Counted from the first letter of the stretch, positions 1 through 9,594 are shown. The stretch is DNA of 38,752 nucleotides from an uncultured Clostridia bacterium (GCA_934141475.1 CAKPCG010000017.1:1-38752); one strand, 5' to 3'. Numbers and translations: made by a program. Notes: a model not told the origin generated them from the letters alone.

Positions 1-558
1 ATGTATGATGAAGCTAAAAAAATAGGAAAAGAAGGAGATTATCATTTCTGGAAAATAGGTGTTACAAAAACATGTGACGAAATGATAGACTTTATAGAAG
101 ATCTATGCAATAGATATCCAATAATCTCAGTAGAAGATGGATTAGCAGAAGAAGACTGGGATGGATGGAAAAAATTAACAGATAGATTAGGAAGCAAAGT
201 TCAATTAGTTGGTGACGATTTATTTGTTACAAATATTAAGAGATTACAAAAAGGATTAGATTTAGGAGTAACAAACAGTATATTAATCAAATTAAACCAA
301 ATAGGAACATTAACAGAAACATTAGATGCAATCGAACTTGCTAAGAAAAATGGATATACTGCAGTTGTATCACACAGAAGTGGTGAAACAGAAGATACAA
401 CACTTGCTGATGTTGCAGTTGCAACAAATGCAGGACAAATCAAAACAGGAGCTCCTTGCAGAACAGACAGAGTTGCTAAATATAACAGATTATTAAATAT
501 CGAAAACGATTTAGCAGATGTTGCAATTTATGCAGGAAGAAAAGGATTAAATGTATAA
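1..558 (+). CDS. eno: Enolase, C-terminal part (5' end outside window)
   Basis: This is the C-terminal 185 residues of enolase, the glycolytic enzyme that converts 2-phosphoglycerate to phosphoenolpyruvate in the cytoplasm. The fragment carries the TIM-barrel active-site elements: the metal-binding SVEDGL and GDDLFVTN segments, the catalytic lysine in LIKLNQIG, and the SHRSGETED substrate loop. It ends with the usual NGRK-like tail (here AGRKGLNV). Full-length enolase is about 430 residues, so more than half lies upstream; the ATG at position 1 is an internal methionine and not the start. The gene is intact as far as visible and has no in-frame CGG. The valS T-box leader follows within about 10 nt of the stop. 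Confidence 0.97.
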   Translation: MYDEAKKIGKEGDYHFWKIGVTKTCDEMIDFIEDLCNRYPIISVEDGLAEEDWDGWKKLTDRLGSKVQLVGDDLFVTNIKRLQKGLDLGVTNSILIKLNQIGTLTETLDAIELAKKNGYTAVVSHRSGETEDTTLADVAVATNAGQIKTGAPCRTDRVAKYNRLLNIENDLADVAIYAGRKGLNV

Positions 559-565
559 TTAAAAT

Positions 566-816
566 ATAATAGCAAAGAACAAGAGGAGTATATTTGTACT
601 TATTTTTAGAGAAAGGAAGTCAAAGGCTGAAAGCTTCCTAAATAAAGGCAAGTAGAAGGTAGCTTGGGAGCTGATGTATTGAAAAAAGTAAATACATCCG
701 GATAAGAACCGTTAAAAACTTAAAATGAGATTATTATAAAAAATAATATAAAATTAAGGTGGTACCGCGAAAAAATCGCCCTTATATACAAATGTATATG
801 AGAGTGATTTTTTGTT
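566..816 (+). promoter_or_regulatory. T-box riboswitch leader of valS
   Basis: The leader upstream of valS has the diagnostic T-box sequence AAGGTGGTACCGCG at 756-769, which pairs with the acceptor end of uncharged tRNA. It is followed by a terminator: AAAAAATCGCC-type sequence and its complement ending in a T run at about 811-816. Stem III is visible as GATGTATT (673-680) pairing with AATACATC (691-698). Stem I runs from about 585 to 665, with an AGTA loop-E element on the 5' side. A GTA triplet at 652-654, next to GAA, is a good candidate specifier for valine and fits the downstream gene. Uncharged tRNA-Val should stabilise the antiterminator and turn valS on. The specifier assignment is inferred by eye. 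Confidence 0.93.
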
Positions 817-837
817 ACTATTAAAAGGAGGAATTTT

Positions 838-3495
838 ATGAATACCAAAAAAGAACTAGAGGGAAAATATAACCCAAAAGATTTTGAAGAAGCTCTATAC
901 AAAAGATGGGAAGAAAAAGGATATTTTAAACCAACAATGGATAAAAATAAAAAGCCATATTGCATTATGATGCCACCACCAAATGTAACAGGAAAATTAC
1001 ACATGGGGCATGCATTAGATGGTACAATTCAGGATGTATTAATAAGATTTAAAAGAATGCAAGGATATGATTGTCTTTGGCTTCCAGGAACAGACCATGC
1101 TGCAATTTCAACAGAGATGAAAGTAGTACAAAAATTAAAAGCAGAAGGAAAAACAAAACAAGAACTTGGAAGAGAAAAATTTTTAGAAGAAGCATGGGAT
1201 TGGACACATGAATATGGTGGAATTATCCAAAAACAACAAAGAAAATTGGGATGTTCATGTGATTGGGAAAGAAACAGATTTACATTAGATGAAGGAATGA
1301 GTGATAGTGTATTAGAACAATTTGTAAGTTTATATAATAAAGGATTAATATATAAAGGAACAAGAATGGTAAATTATTGCCCAAGTTGTAAAACATCTAT
1401 ATCTGATGCCGAGGTAGAATATCATGAGGAACCATCACATTTATGGCATATAAGATACAAAATTGTTGGAGAAGATGGATATGTAGAAGTTGCAACAACA
1501 AGACCAGAAACAATGCTAGGTGATACAGCAGTTGCAGTACATCCAGATGATGAGAGATACAAAAACATAGTTGGAAAAAAATGTATCCTTCCAATAATGA
1601 ACAAAGAAATACCAATAATAGCTGATGAATTTGTAGAAAAAGAATTTGGAACAGGTTGTGTAAAAATAACTCCAGCACATGATATGAATGATTATCAAGC
1701 AGGATTAAGACATAACTTAGAGATTGTAGAAGTATTTGATGAAAGTAATAAAATGAATAATCTAGTTCCAGAATTAAAAGGAATGGATATATTAGAAGCT
1801 AGAAAAATAATTGTAGAAAAATTAAAAGAGCTTGGTTCACTTGTAAGTACAGAAGATTATACACATAATGTTGCTAAATGTGAAAGATGTAAATCAACAA
1901 TCGAGCCAAGAATATCAATGCAATGGTTTGTATCTATGAAAGATTTAGCCAAAAGAGCAGCAGATAGTGTAAGAGAAAATAAAACAAAATTTATTCCAAA
2001 AAGATATGAAAAACAATACTTTAACTGGTTAGATAATATTCAAGATTGGTGTATATCTCGTCAGCTATGGTGGGGACATAGAATTCCAGCATATTATTGT
2101 GATGATTGTGAAGAAATTACAGTAAATAAAACAAATCCGGGTAAATGCTCAAAATGTGGGTCAAACCATATACATCAAGATGAAGATACTTTAGATACTT
2201 GGTTTAGTTCTGCATTATGGCCATTTTCAACACTTGGATGGCCAAATAAAGAAAGTGAAGACTTTAAGAGATTTTATCCAACAAATGTTTTAGTTACAGG
2301 TTTTGACATAATAACATTCTGGGTATCAAGAATGATGACACAAGGCCTTGAATTTACAGGAGTTGAGCCATTTAAGGATGTATTAATACATGGAATAATT
2401 AGAGATAGCCAAGGCAGAAAAATGTCAAAAACATTAGGAAATGGCGTAGACCCACTAGATGTTATAGAAAAATATGGAGCAGATAGTTTAAGATTTTCTG
2501 TACTTTCAGGAACAACAATGGGAAATGACATAAAATACATGCCAGAAAAGTTAGAACAAGCATCAAATTTTGCAAATAAAATCTGGAATGCTGCTAAATT
2601 TGTTACAATGAACTTACCAGATGTAGAAGAAATAAAAGGATTTGAAGGAAAAGTAATAGATGAAAATGGAAATTATAATGGAGATTTATTAGAAACAGAA
2701 GACAAATGGATAATAAATAAACTAGAAAAACTAATAATCGAAGTTACAAGAAATATTGAAAATTACGATCTAGGAATAGCAATAGACAATATATATAGTT
2801 TTATAAGAGATGAATTTTGTGATTGGTATATAGAAATGGCAAAAACAAGATTATATAGTGAAGAAAAAGCCAAAAAAATACAAGTATCATATGTACTTAT
2901 AAATGTACTTGCAAAATCATTAAAATTATTACATCCTTTTATGCCTTTTATAACTTCAAAAATTTACGAAACAATTTCTGAATATTTAGATAAAAAAGAA
3001 CTTATGGTATCTGATTGGCCAGAAATTAAAGAAAGTCAATTTGAAGAAGAAGAAAAAATTATAGAAAAAATAAAAGAAATAATAGTTGAAATACGTAATA
3101 TAAGAGCTAAAATGAATGTACATCCAAGTAAAAAAACAGAATTAATATTTATTACAAACTATGAAAAGCAAATAGAAGAATCAAAAGACTTTATAATGAA
3201 ATTAGGATTTGGAGAAAAAATAACAATATATAAAGAAAAAACAAAAGAAATAGAGGATGCTATAAGTATTGTAAGAGATGGAATTCAATTATATATTCCA
3301 CAAAATGGATTAATAGATTTTGAAGAAGAAGCAAAAAGAAAAGAAGAAGAAATCAAAAAAATAAAATTTGAAATCGAAAGGGCAGAAAAAATGCTTAATA
3401 ATCCGGGATTTGTAAATAAAGCACCAAAACAAAAAGTAGACGAAGAAAAAGAAAAACTAGAAAAATACAAGGAAATGCTTTCTAAATTACAATAA
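838..3495 (+). CDS. valS: Valyl-tRNA synthetase
   Basis: Class I aminoacyl-tRNA synthetase of 885 residues that charges tRNA-Val, a normal full length. The HIGH-type motif is in PPPNVTGKLHMGH (residues 46-58) and the KMSKS motif is KMSKT (about 528-532). The CP1 editing domain, which hydrolyses Thr-tRNA-Val, shows ATTRPETMLGD near 219. Cys-x-x-Cys pairs typical of zinc knuckles occur in NYCPSC, KCERC and the CDDC...CSKC region. The last ~70 residues form the charged coiled-coil arm (RKEEEIKKIKFEIERAEKM). The ATG is preceded by AAAGGAGG with good spacing. Expression is controlled by the T-box leader directly upstream. Its two CGG trinucleotides are both out of frame (CCG GGN). Confidence 0.98.
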   Translation: MNTKKELEGKYNPKDFEEALYKRWEEKGYFKPTMDKNKKPYCIMMPPPNVTGKLHMGHALDGTIQDVLIRFKRMQGYDCLWLPGTDHAAISTEMKVVQKLKAEGKTKQELGREKFLEEAWDWTHEYGGIIQKQQRKLGCSCDWERNRFTLDEGMSDSVLEQFVSLYNKGLIYKGTRMVNYCPSCKTSISDAEVEYHEEPSHLWHIRYKIVGEDGYVEVATTRPETMLGDTAVAVHPDDERYKNIVGKKCILPIMNKEIPIIADEFVEKEFGTGCVKITPAHDMNDYQAGLRHNLEIVEVFDESNKMNNLVPELKGMDILEARKIIVEKLKELGSLVSTEDYTHNVAKCERCKSTIEPRISMQWFVSMKDLAKRAADSVRENKTKFIPKRYEKQYFNWLDNIQDWCISRQLWWGHRIPAYYCDDCEEITVNKTNPGKCSKCGSNHIHQDEDTLDTWFSSALWPFSTLGWPNKESEDFKRFYPTNVLVTGFDIITFWVSRMMTQGLEFTGVEPFKDVLIHGIIRDSQGRKMSKTLGNGVDPLDVIEKYGADSLRFSVLSGTTMGNDIKYMPEKLEQASNFANKIWNAAKFVTMNLPDVEEIKGFEGKVIDENGNYNGDLLETEDKWIINKLEKLIIEVTRNIENYDLGIAIDNIYSFIRDEFCDWYIEMAKTRLYSEEKAKKIQVSYVLINVLAKSLKLLHPFMPFITSKIYETISEYLDKKELMVSDWPEIKESQFEEEEKIIEKIKEIIVEIRNIRAKMNVHPSKKTELIFITNYEKQIEESKDFIMKLGFGEKITIYKEKTKEIEDAISIVRDGIQLYIPQNGLIDFEEEAKRKEEEIKKIKFEIERAEKMLNNPGFVNKAPKQKVDEEKEKLEKYKEMLSKLQ

Positions 3496-3506
3496 TAAAA
3501 AAATAT

Positions 3507-3562
3507 AAAAAGCTAATTCGCATAATTGTTACTTTATTAGTACTATTACGAATTAGCTTTTT
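3507..3562. terminator. Bidirectional intrinsic terminator
   Basis: AAAAAGCTAATTCG (3507-3520) is perfectly complementary to CGAATTAGCTTTTT (3549-3562), with a 28-nt loop. The A and T runs flank both sides, so it can end valS on the plus strand and the converging radical SAM gene on the minus strand. Confidence 0.85.
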
Positions 3563-3597
3563 AATAATGGCTATTTTTAATATGTATTATATAACCT

Positions 3598-4528
3598 TTA
3601 TTTATAATACATACCCTGATATAAATTTTGTTCTCTCATTATTTTATCAAATCCATTTAAGACCCATTTTTTATGTGAATTCCAGCTAGGAGCAATTAAA
3701 ATATTTTTAGGAGCGTCACCAGAAATTCTATGAATTACTACATCTGGCGAAATATGGGTTATAATATATACTAAACTATTTAAATAATAGTCTAAAGAAA
3801 TAGGGGTGTATTTTGAATTTTTATACCAATTGGCTAATATTGTATTTTCAACAACATAAGTAGAATGAATTTTTAGCCCGTGCAAGAGAATGTTTATTTA
3901 AAAAATTCACGGTTTCTATTATATTATTAAAACTCTCACCAGGAAGACCTACCATAATGTGAGCTACAACATCTATATTATATTTGTTTAAAAGTGAAAC
4001 AGCTTTTGTAAAATCAGAAGATGTATATCCAGTGCAAATTAGTTTTTTAATTTCATCATTTGCTGTTTGAAGTCCAAGTTCTACACATAAATAATATTTA
4101 TCAGAATAGGTTTTTAATAATTTTACAATATTTTCATCAATACAGTCAGGTCTCGTTGCAATCTCAATTCCTACAATTCTATCATCAATTAAAGCAGCAT
4201 TATATTTAGCTTTTAAATTTTTTATTGAGTCATATGTATTTGTAAAGTTCTGAAAATAGGCTATAAACTTATTTGCACGAGTAGATTTATAACTCGAAAA
4301 ATATGATTTTACTTGATTTTTTATAGATAATATATCATCATCAATATGATTACATAAAATATGTTCACCAGAACCACGTTCACTACAAAATACACATCCT
4401 GATTTTCCAAATTTACCATCTCTATTAGGACAAGTAAAATTTCCGTCAATACATATTTTAAGTGTTCTTTCTCCAAATTTATTTTTTAGGTAAGAATTTA
4501 GGTGGTTATATCTTTCTAAATTTTCCAT
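3598..4528 (-). CDS. YtqA/YhcC-type radical SAM protein, interrupted by one CGGN recoding site
   Basis: Reading CGGG at 3877-3880 as one codon gives a 309-residue protein, the normal length for the TIGR01212 radical SAM family (YhcC/YtqA), whose substrate is uncertain. The cluster cysteines are C33, C45 and C48 in FTCPNRDG...GCVFC, and the downstream motifs EIATRPDC, VELGLQT and HIMVGLPGE are intact. Read in plain triplets, the frame ends after 226 residues. The remaining 95 codons, which begin with the family motif GLKIHSTYVV, lie in the +1 frame. The residue at the junction is glycine in the family (GIKIH in E. coli YhcC). The start has GAAAGGG upstream. The gene converges on valS and shares its terminator. 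Family is certain; the decoding of the junction is inferred. Confidence 0.88.
3877..3880 (-). other. CGGN recoding site 1 (radical SAM gene)
   Basis: On the minus strand the reading frame is GCA-CGG-GCT. Dropping one base (GCA-[CGGG]-CTA-AAA-ATT) restores A-G-L-K-I-H, matching the conserved GxKIH of the family. The four bases count as one residue, at a glycine position. Confidence 0.8.
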
Positions 4529-4586
4529 TTAAACGCCCTTTCTAGTACAATTATTTTTCTAAATTAAGCTTGTCCTAAAAGTTAAG

Positions 4587-5798
4587 TTATCTATTTTCTC
4601 CAATATCAGTTTTTGCATCATGAGAAGAATTAGATTTATTTTTGACTTTTAGAGAATTAATTAAACCAAGAGCTTCTTTACGTTGTTTTAAAGTATCTAA
4701 TATAGCGTTAACTGTAGATAACTGCATATTAACAGGTAGATTTATAATTTGAGTTTTAAGCTCTTCTAGTAAAGAATCAAGTTCACCTTGAATAGAAGCT
4801 TCGCCACTTAGTTGTCTTACCAATCTACGTTCTGATGAAGTGTTAAAGTCTTTACTATATGTTTTTAGAGTATTTACAAAAATACGTATTTCATCTTTAG
4901 AAAGACTCTGAAAACGCTGAGTTTGGGGAATACCGAAATCTCCAACGTCATCAAATGCAACTGCAGATTGTTTTGCAATATCTTCTAATAGTAATTTTGT
5001 AATTAAATTCTTTTTATCTACATTTAATTTATAATATTTTTTTTGCTGAGTTTCATAGCTTTCTCTTATATCATTATATTCTTTTTCTACCATTGAAACT
5101 AGATTGGCTTCATACATATCAGTTAATGGAACAACCATTCTAAGGGTTGGAATTCTAGGGGAACCGTAATTCATAAAATCAAATGCAGTTTTTCTTGCAA
5201 TTACATGCATTAATTTTCTAGAGATATTCGGGGTTTTATTCTTAATGTTTAAATTTTGAATTTTATTTACTAAAACAGGTGTAGAAATTTTTGAACAATT
5301 TTCGTAGAAGAGAGAAAGCTGCTCTAAAATTCGATTTTCTTCTTCTAAAGCTTTCTTTTTTTGCTCATCTTGCATAATTTTTTCTAATTTTTCTTGTTGT
5401 TCTTTTTGAATGTCTTCATCAGGTATTTCGTTTGCAATTTTTTTAGCTGTATCTAAACCAATAGGAGCTTCTTCAATAATTTCTTTAATAGCTTGTGATG
5501 GCAAACTCGTAGACTGAACAGCTGCAATAGTTGCTTTTTCAGATTTTACATCAGGAAGTTGTTTTATTATTTGAACTAAATCTAAATCAGATAAATCAGT
5601 TTGTTCTTGAAGCATTTTCATAAATTCACCAATAGGCATATCTGGTTGTTTTTCAATTTGTTTTATTGCAGTATCAATAGCCTTTTGTTTGGCTTCTTTT
5701 TGAGAATCTGTTTCTTCTATAACAGATTGAACGTTTTCTACACCTTGTTGCAATTTTGTATCATTTGCATTTCCTAGTATTTTATTAATTATATTCAT
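4587..5798 (-). CDS. Unrecognised soluble protein with charged coiled-coil segment
   Basis: I do not recognise this 403-residue protein. It has no signal peptide or membrane segment. Residues about 30-120 are acidic and helix-rich, with short repeated units such as IGEFMKMLQEQTDLSDLD. Residues about 125-165 are a charged coiled coil rich in E, K and Q. The C-terminal 230 residues look globular and helical. The chosen start is the ATG at 5798, which follows GGAAGGTGA and an 8-nt T spacer; a GTG 4 codons upstream lies inside that ribosome binding site and is unlikely. A promoter-like TTGACT-18-TATAAT lies upstream. The radical SAM gene follows after 58 nt and may be co-transcribed. Neither CGG trinucleotide in it is in frame. 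Confidence 0.85.
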   Translation of the reverse strand: MNIINKILGNANDTKLQQGVENVQSVIEETDSQKEAKQKAIDTAIKQIEKQPDMPIGEFMKMLQEQTDLSDLDLVQIIKQLPDVKSEKATIAAVQSTSLPSQAIKEIIEEAPIGLDTAKKIANEIPDEDIQKEQQEKLEKIMQDEQKKKALEEENRILEQLSLFYENCSKISTPVLVNKIQNLNIKNKTPNISRKLMHVIARKTAFDFMNYGSPRIPTLRMVVPLTDMYEANLVSMVEKEYNDIRESYETQQKKYYKLNVDKKNLITKLLLEDIAKQSAVAFDDVGDFGIPQTQRFQSLSKDEIRIFVNTLKTYSKDFNTSSERRLVRQLSGEASIQGELDSLLEELKTQIINLPVNMQLSTVNAILDTLKQRKEALGLINSLKVKNKSNSSHDAKTDIGENR

Positions 5799-5894
5799 AA
5801 AAAAAATCACCTTCCATAAATTAAGTTAAAAATTAAGTGCTAAAAATAAAATTTAGAACATTAAACATAAAGTAAAATTATTATTAGCATAACA

Positions 5895-5924
5895 ATTATA
5901 AACGCCTAACAATTGTAAAGTCAA
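5895..5924 (-). promoter_or_regulatory. Sigma-A-type promoter for the 5798 gene
   Basis: On the minus strand TTGACT (5924-5919) and TATAAT (5900-5895) are separated by 18 bp, about 95 bp upstream of the ATG. Confidence 0.6.
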
Positions 5925-5971
5925 GAAAAATCCGTTAAATTCAATTAAATTCACAAGATGTTCACAAAAAG

Positions 5972-7030
5972 CTAATATAAATTAAAATTAAAAATTACAA
6001 AAAATTTAATAAAACAAAAAGTATAAACACTTGCTAAAATTCCTTGTAAGCATTTACCAATAATATAAGGCTTAATAGATAAATCAGATTTAGCAACAAT
6101 ACTAAAAACTTGAAGAAAAACAGAGATTCCACCAATACCAAGCAAAAACGAAGTAATAATAATACTTGCAGAAATATTTTTTAAATTGATATTACAAACC
6201 ATATTAATTCCATTAGTAATTTCTAAAATTCCAGTAAATAAGGCTCCGGCTAACTCTTTAGGAACACTAAAAAAAGAGCAAATTGGACTAAAAATATTAC
6301 ATATAATATTAATAATATTACAAGAATTACAAATAGAAATAATAACAGAAAATAAAACTACAAATCCACCAATCATAAGAAGAGTAGAAATTGCTTGATT
6401 AATACTTGTACCTAATATTTCACCAATATTTAAAATACTTACATTTTGAAGTTTGTTATCATTTTTAGATGTATTATAAACAAATTTTGTATTTTTATCT
6501 TTTTTCCAAAATCTAAATAATATTCCAACAGTTAGACTGGATAAAATATGTGTAATTAAAAGCAAGAAACCTATTAAAGAATTACCAAAAAGACTTATTC
6601 CGGCATGTTCCAATAATAAAAAGAGGACCAGAATTATTGGTAAAACTAAGCAATCTTTCACATTCTTCTTTACTACAAATATTATTATTTCTTAAATTTA
6701 CAGCAATTTTAGCACCGTGCAGGATATCCGACTAAGAAATCCCATTAGTAAAGCAAAACTTCCTTCTCCACTAATATTAAATAGTGGCTTCATAAATTTA
6801 TTAAAAACTTTTCCAAAATATCTAGGAATTTGGGTTTTACTTAAAACTTCTATTGCAACAAAAAAAGGAAAAAGGGAAGGTACAATTGATGTAGCCCATA
6901 ACTTTAGTCCAGATTTTCCTGCTTGTATATTTGCTGAAGAAAATAAAACAAGACAAATAGAAAAAAGTAAAAAGAATAAAGAAATCAAATTTTTTCTTAC
7001 ACATAAAACAATAACTCTGAATTTTTTCAT
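5972..7030 (-). CDS. ylbJ: YlbJ-type sporulation membrane protein with three CGGN recoding sites
   Basis: With three CGGN quadruplets read as single codons, this locus encodes one continuous 351-residue polytopic membrane protein of the YlbJ/nucleoside-recognition family, known from sporulating Firmicutes. The first 100 codons (KKFRVIVLC...LLMGFLS) run into the signature GYPxGAK, where both glycines are encoded by CGGA (6727-6730) and CGGT (6714-6717). The frame then runs through NLRNNN and FTNNSGPLFIIGT to a third CGGA (6599-6602) and on through ISLFGNSLIGF to the stop. The start has TAAGAGGTGG upstream. In plain triplets only two unrelated-looking halves of 110 and 229 codons are seen. A paralogous C-terminus lies at 38558-38752. 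It sits downstream of the penicillin-binding protein gene, behind a terminator. Confidence 0.88.
6599..6602 (-). other. CGGN recoding site 4 (ylbJ, third)
   Basis: The frame is ACA-TGC-[CGGA]-ATA-AGT, exactly 37 codons after site 3. The restored peptide is G-T-C-G-I-S, where the family has IIGTVGxxxFG. Without the shift the frame stops shortly after, at KSFW. Confidence 0.8.
6714..6717 (-). other. CGGN recoding site 3 (ylbJ, second)
   Basis: The frame is CCT-GCA-[CGGT]-GCT-AAA, three codons after site 2. The restored peptide is P-A-G-A-K, the second glycine of GYPxGAK. Two +1 events within 17 bases are needed to read this motif. Confidence 0.82.
6727..6730 (-). other. CGGN recoding site 2 (ylbJ, first)
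   Basis: The frame is CTT-AGT-[CGGA]-TAT-CCT. The restored peptide is L-S-G-Y-P, the first glycine of the YlbJ GYPxGAK signature. It lies exactly 100 codons after the start. Confidence 0.82.
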
Positions 7031-7081
7031 CTAAGAAACCACCTCTTAAAATATATATTGTGAAAAAAAGAAAATTATGAA

Positions 7082-7114
7082 AAGACTCAAAACTAAATTA
7101 AAGTTTTGAGTCTT
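7082..7114 (-). terminator. Intrinsic terminator after the penicillin-binding protein gene
   Basis: AAGACTCAAAACT (7082-7094) pairs with AGTTTTGAGTCTT (7102-7114), followed on the minus strand by a short T run. It separates the PBP gene from ylbJ. Confidence 0.75.
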
Positions 7115-7119
7115 AAAAA

Positions 7120-9594
7120 TTATTCTATAGAATTTACGGATGAGGAAGTATTAGTTTGGCTGGGAGGTGTATTTTCTGTTTCCAAAGTATTTTTAGAATC
7201 AGTTGATATAGATGTATTAGTTTGGTTAGAAGTGTTTTTGGTTACATTATTATTAGAGTTAGATTCATTCATGGTAGTTGTTTTATTATTTTGATTTACT
7301 AAATTAGAAGAATTAGGTAAGCTACTATTATATGAATCATTATTTTCTTGGACATAAGAAGATTCGTTTTTAGTAGAACTACTTGGGGTATCAGTTTGAG
7401 TTTTAGTTGTATTTGTATTTGTATTTGAGTTTGGAGTAGTAGTTTTTGTCGAATTTTCTTTATTTTTATTTGTATTTAAATTTGTTCCTGAATGCTGAGT
7501 ACAATTTTCTGGAACAGTATCCTTTAAGAAATATTCTGTAAATGTATGTGGGCAATTTGAATTAGCTACTTTTCCTGAATCCTTACAAATAGTTCTTGTA
7601 ACAACACCACTTGTTATCTCATATCTTTTACCTGGAAGATTTGAATGGATTTTTTTCATTATACTTGACCATATAAGTCCAGCTGGATTTTTACCATTAA
7701 AATTAATTGTTTCATTCATATCAAATCCAAACCAACATACGGCTGTGTAATAAGGAGTAAATCCACAAAGCCATCTATCATAGTTTTCGTTTGTAGTTCC
7801 AGTTTTGGCAGAAACATCCATACCAGAAATAGAACAATATGTAGCGGTTCCAGAAGCTCCTGTTACAGGTTCTGTTAATAATTGTTTTAAAATAAATGCA
7901 GAATCTTTAGAAATTACTCTTCTTTTGGTTTGATGTGAAGTTAGAATTGTTTTTCCTGAATTTGTTTCTATTTTTGTGAAAAATGTAGGTTCAATATAAA
8001 CCCCGTCATTTGCAATTGTTGCATATGCACCGGCAAACTCAAGAGGGGAAATGCCCTCATCTAATCCACCTAAAGAAAGAGATAAATTTACATCTTTATC
8101 ATTTAAGGTCGTAATTCCCATTTTTTCTAAGTATTTTATAGAAACTTCCGGAGTTAAATTTTGCATGATTTTTACAAAAGGTATATTTTGAGAAGATTCC
8201 ACTGCTTGTCTTAATGTAATAGAGCCTTTGTAATTATCATAATCAACAGGGGAGTAAGATTCACCATTATAATCTGTAAAAGTTGTTGGTTCATCTGCAA
8301 ATACAGTTACATTTGTAACAAGTTTTTTATCAATTGCAGGTGCTAAAACTGCAATTGGTTTCATAGCAGAACCAGTTTGTCTTTTCATTTGAGTTGCTCT
8401 ATTAAAACCTCTAGCTTTTGTTTTTTCTCCAAGACCTCCAGAACATGCAATAACATATCCTGTTGATTGGTCAATAATTACAACAGCAGTTTGAGATGTG
8501 CTATCACTATTTGAAGATTTTAAAATATATTTTTTGTTTTTACATTCTTTTTCTACTACATTTTGAATACTATCATTTTGAGTGCTATATATACTGCTTC
8601 CAGATAGATAAAAATAATTTGTAGAAAAATCTTTAGAAATATTATTTTTAGATGCAAAATCAGCTATAACCTCATTTATAAGAGCATCTGTGTGGTATGA
8701 ACCTATTTGTATATTATTAGAAATATTTCCTTTTTTAAAAGAAATTCCATTTTCTACTTCTTTTATAGCTTCATCATATTCGCTTTGTGAAATATAGTTT
8801 AGTTCTAACATTTTATTTAATACAGTTTTAGTCCTTTTGGAAATTTTTTCTGATTTATCAGTTTCAGAAAAAGGATTATAAGAATTAGGAGAATTGTTTA
8901 TTCCAGCTAAAAATGCACATTTGGCCAAAGTAAGTTCATTTAAATTACAACTAAAATAATAATTACTAGCTTCTTTAACACCATAAATATTAGGACCTGT
9001 ATAAATTATATTTAAATATGCTTCAAGTATTTCATCTTTAGAAAAACTACTATCAAGAACAATAGCATAAAACCATTCTTTAACTTTTCTCGATATAGAA
9101 TTAGAATCATCACCTGTTAAATTTTTTACCAATTGCTGAGAAATTGTACTTCCACCAAATGAAGAGGAACCGCGTTTTATAACATATGAAAAAATTGCAG
9201 CACCTGTTCTTTTTATATCTACACCATGATGCTTGTAAAAACGTTGATCTTCTATAGAAACATAGGCATTTTTTAAGTTTTCAGGGATGTCGCTAAAAGA
9301 AACATTTTGCCTATTTCGTTCTGCTCCAATTTGTGCAATTGCATTTTTATTTGAATCAAAAATATTAGTTGGTGAATTATTAAACATTTCTTTAGCTAAG
9401 TTCTTAAAAGTATATGCTTTAAAAAATAAAAATGAAATTAAAGATATTAAAGCAAGTAAAAAAATAAAAATTATATATTTCAGAAAACGCCCTCGAGAGG
9501 CGTTTTTCAGTTTTTTATTTTCTTTTGCATTTTTAATTTCATTTTTTTTCTGTTTTTTGGTTTGTTTTATTTTATCATCTTTATATTGTTTCAT
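7120..9594 (-). CDS. Class A penicillin-binding protein (transglycosylase/transpeptidase)
   Basis: Bifunctional peptidoglycan synthase of 824 residues, anchored in the cytoplasmic membrane with its catalytic domains outside. A lysine-rich cytoplasmic tail (1-37) is followed by one transmembrane helix (38-58). The GT51 glycosyltransferase domain has EDQRFYKHHG (catalytic Glu 115) and GGSTISQQLVKN (147-158). The transpeptidase domain has the nucleophile motif SAMK near 408, SSQN near 463 and KTGTT near 593. The last ~130 residues are a Ser/Thr/Asn-rich low-complexity tail, likely to reach into the wall. It lies 17 nt downstream of the bactofilin-like gene and may share its promoter. Its CGG trinucleotides are all out of frame. 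Confidence 0.95.
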   Translation of the reverse strand: MKQYKDDKIKQTKKQKKNEIKNAKENKKLKNASRGRFLKYIIFIFLLALISLISFLFFKAYTFKNLAKEMFNNSPTNIFDSNKNAIAQIGAERNRQNVSFSDIPENLKNAYVSIEDQRFYKHHGVDIKRTGAAIFSYVIKRGSSSFGGSTISQQLVKNLTGDDSNSISRKVKEWFYAIVLDSSFSKDEILEAYLNIIYTGPNIYGVKEASNYYFSCNLNELTLAKCAFLAGINNSPNSYNPFSETDKSEKISKRTKTVLNKMLELNYISQSEYDEAIKEVENGISFKKGNISNNIQIGSYHTDALINEVIADFASKNNISKDFSTNYFYLSGSSIYSTQNDSIQNVVEKECKNKKYILKSSNSDSTSQTAVVIIDQSTGYVIACSGGLGEKTKARGFNRATQMKRQTGSAMKPIAVLAPAIDKKLVTNVTVFADEPTTFTDYNGESYSPVDYDNYKGSITLRQAVESSQNIPFVKIMQNLTPEVSIKYLEKMGITTLNDKDVNLSLSLGGLDEGISPLEFAGAYATIANDGVYIEPTFFTKIETNSGKTILTSHQTKRRVISKDSAFILKQLLTEPVTGASGTATYCSISGMDVSAKTGTTNENYDRWLCGFTPYYTAVCWFGFDMNETINFNGKNPAGLIWSSIMKKIHSNLPGKRYEITSGVVTRTICKDSGKVANSNCPHTFTEYFLKDTVPENCTQHSGTNLNTNKNKENSTKTTTPNSNTNTNTTKTQTDTPSSSTKNESSYVQENNDSYNSSLPNSSNLVNQNNKTTTMNESNSNNNVTKNTSNQTNTSISTDSKNTLETENTPPSQTNTSSSVNSIE
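9484..9506 (-). promoter_or_regulatory. Hairpin inside the 5' coding region of the PBP gene
   Basis: AAAACGCC (9484-9491) and GGCGTTTT (9499-9506) pair perfectly around a 7-nt loop, within codons for N-A-S-R-G-R-F. On the plus strand a T run follows. It resembles a terminator or ribosome-slowing element 85-110 nt into the mRNA; its function is unknown. Confidence 0.35.

Noticed and set aside
559..600. Promoter for the valS leader near the enolase stop
   Set aside because: A TATAAT-like box is present but no convincing -35 with proper spacing; it may be read from the eno promoter.
2274..2540. Long antisense frames opposite valS, ntpA, ntpI and others
   Set aside because: They are shadows of real genes: no ribosome binding sites, biased hydrophobic composition, and conserved proteins on the other strand.
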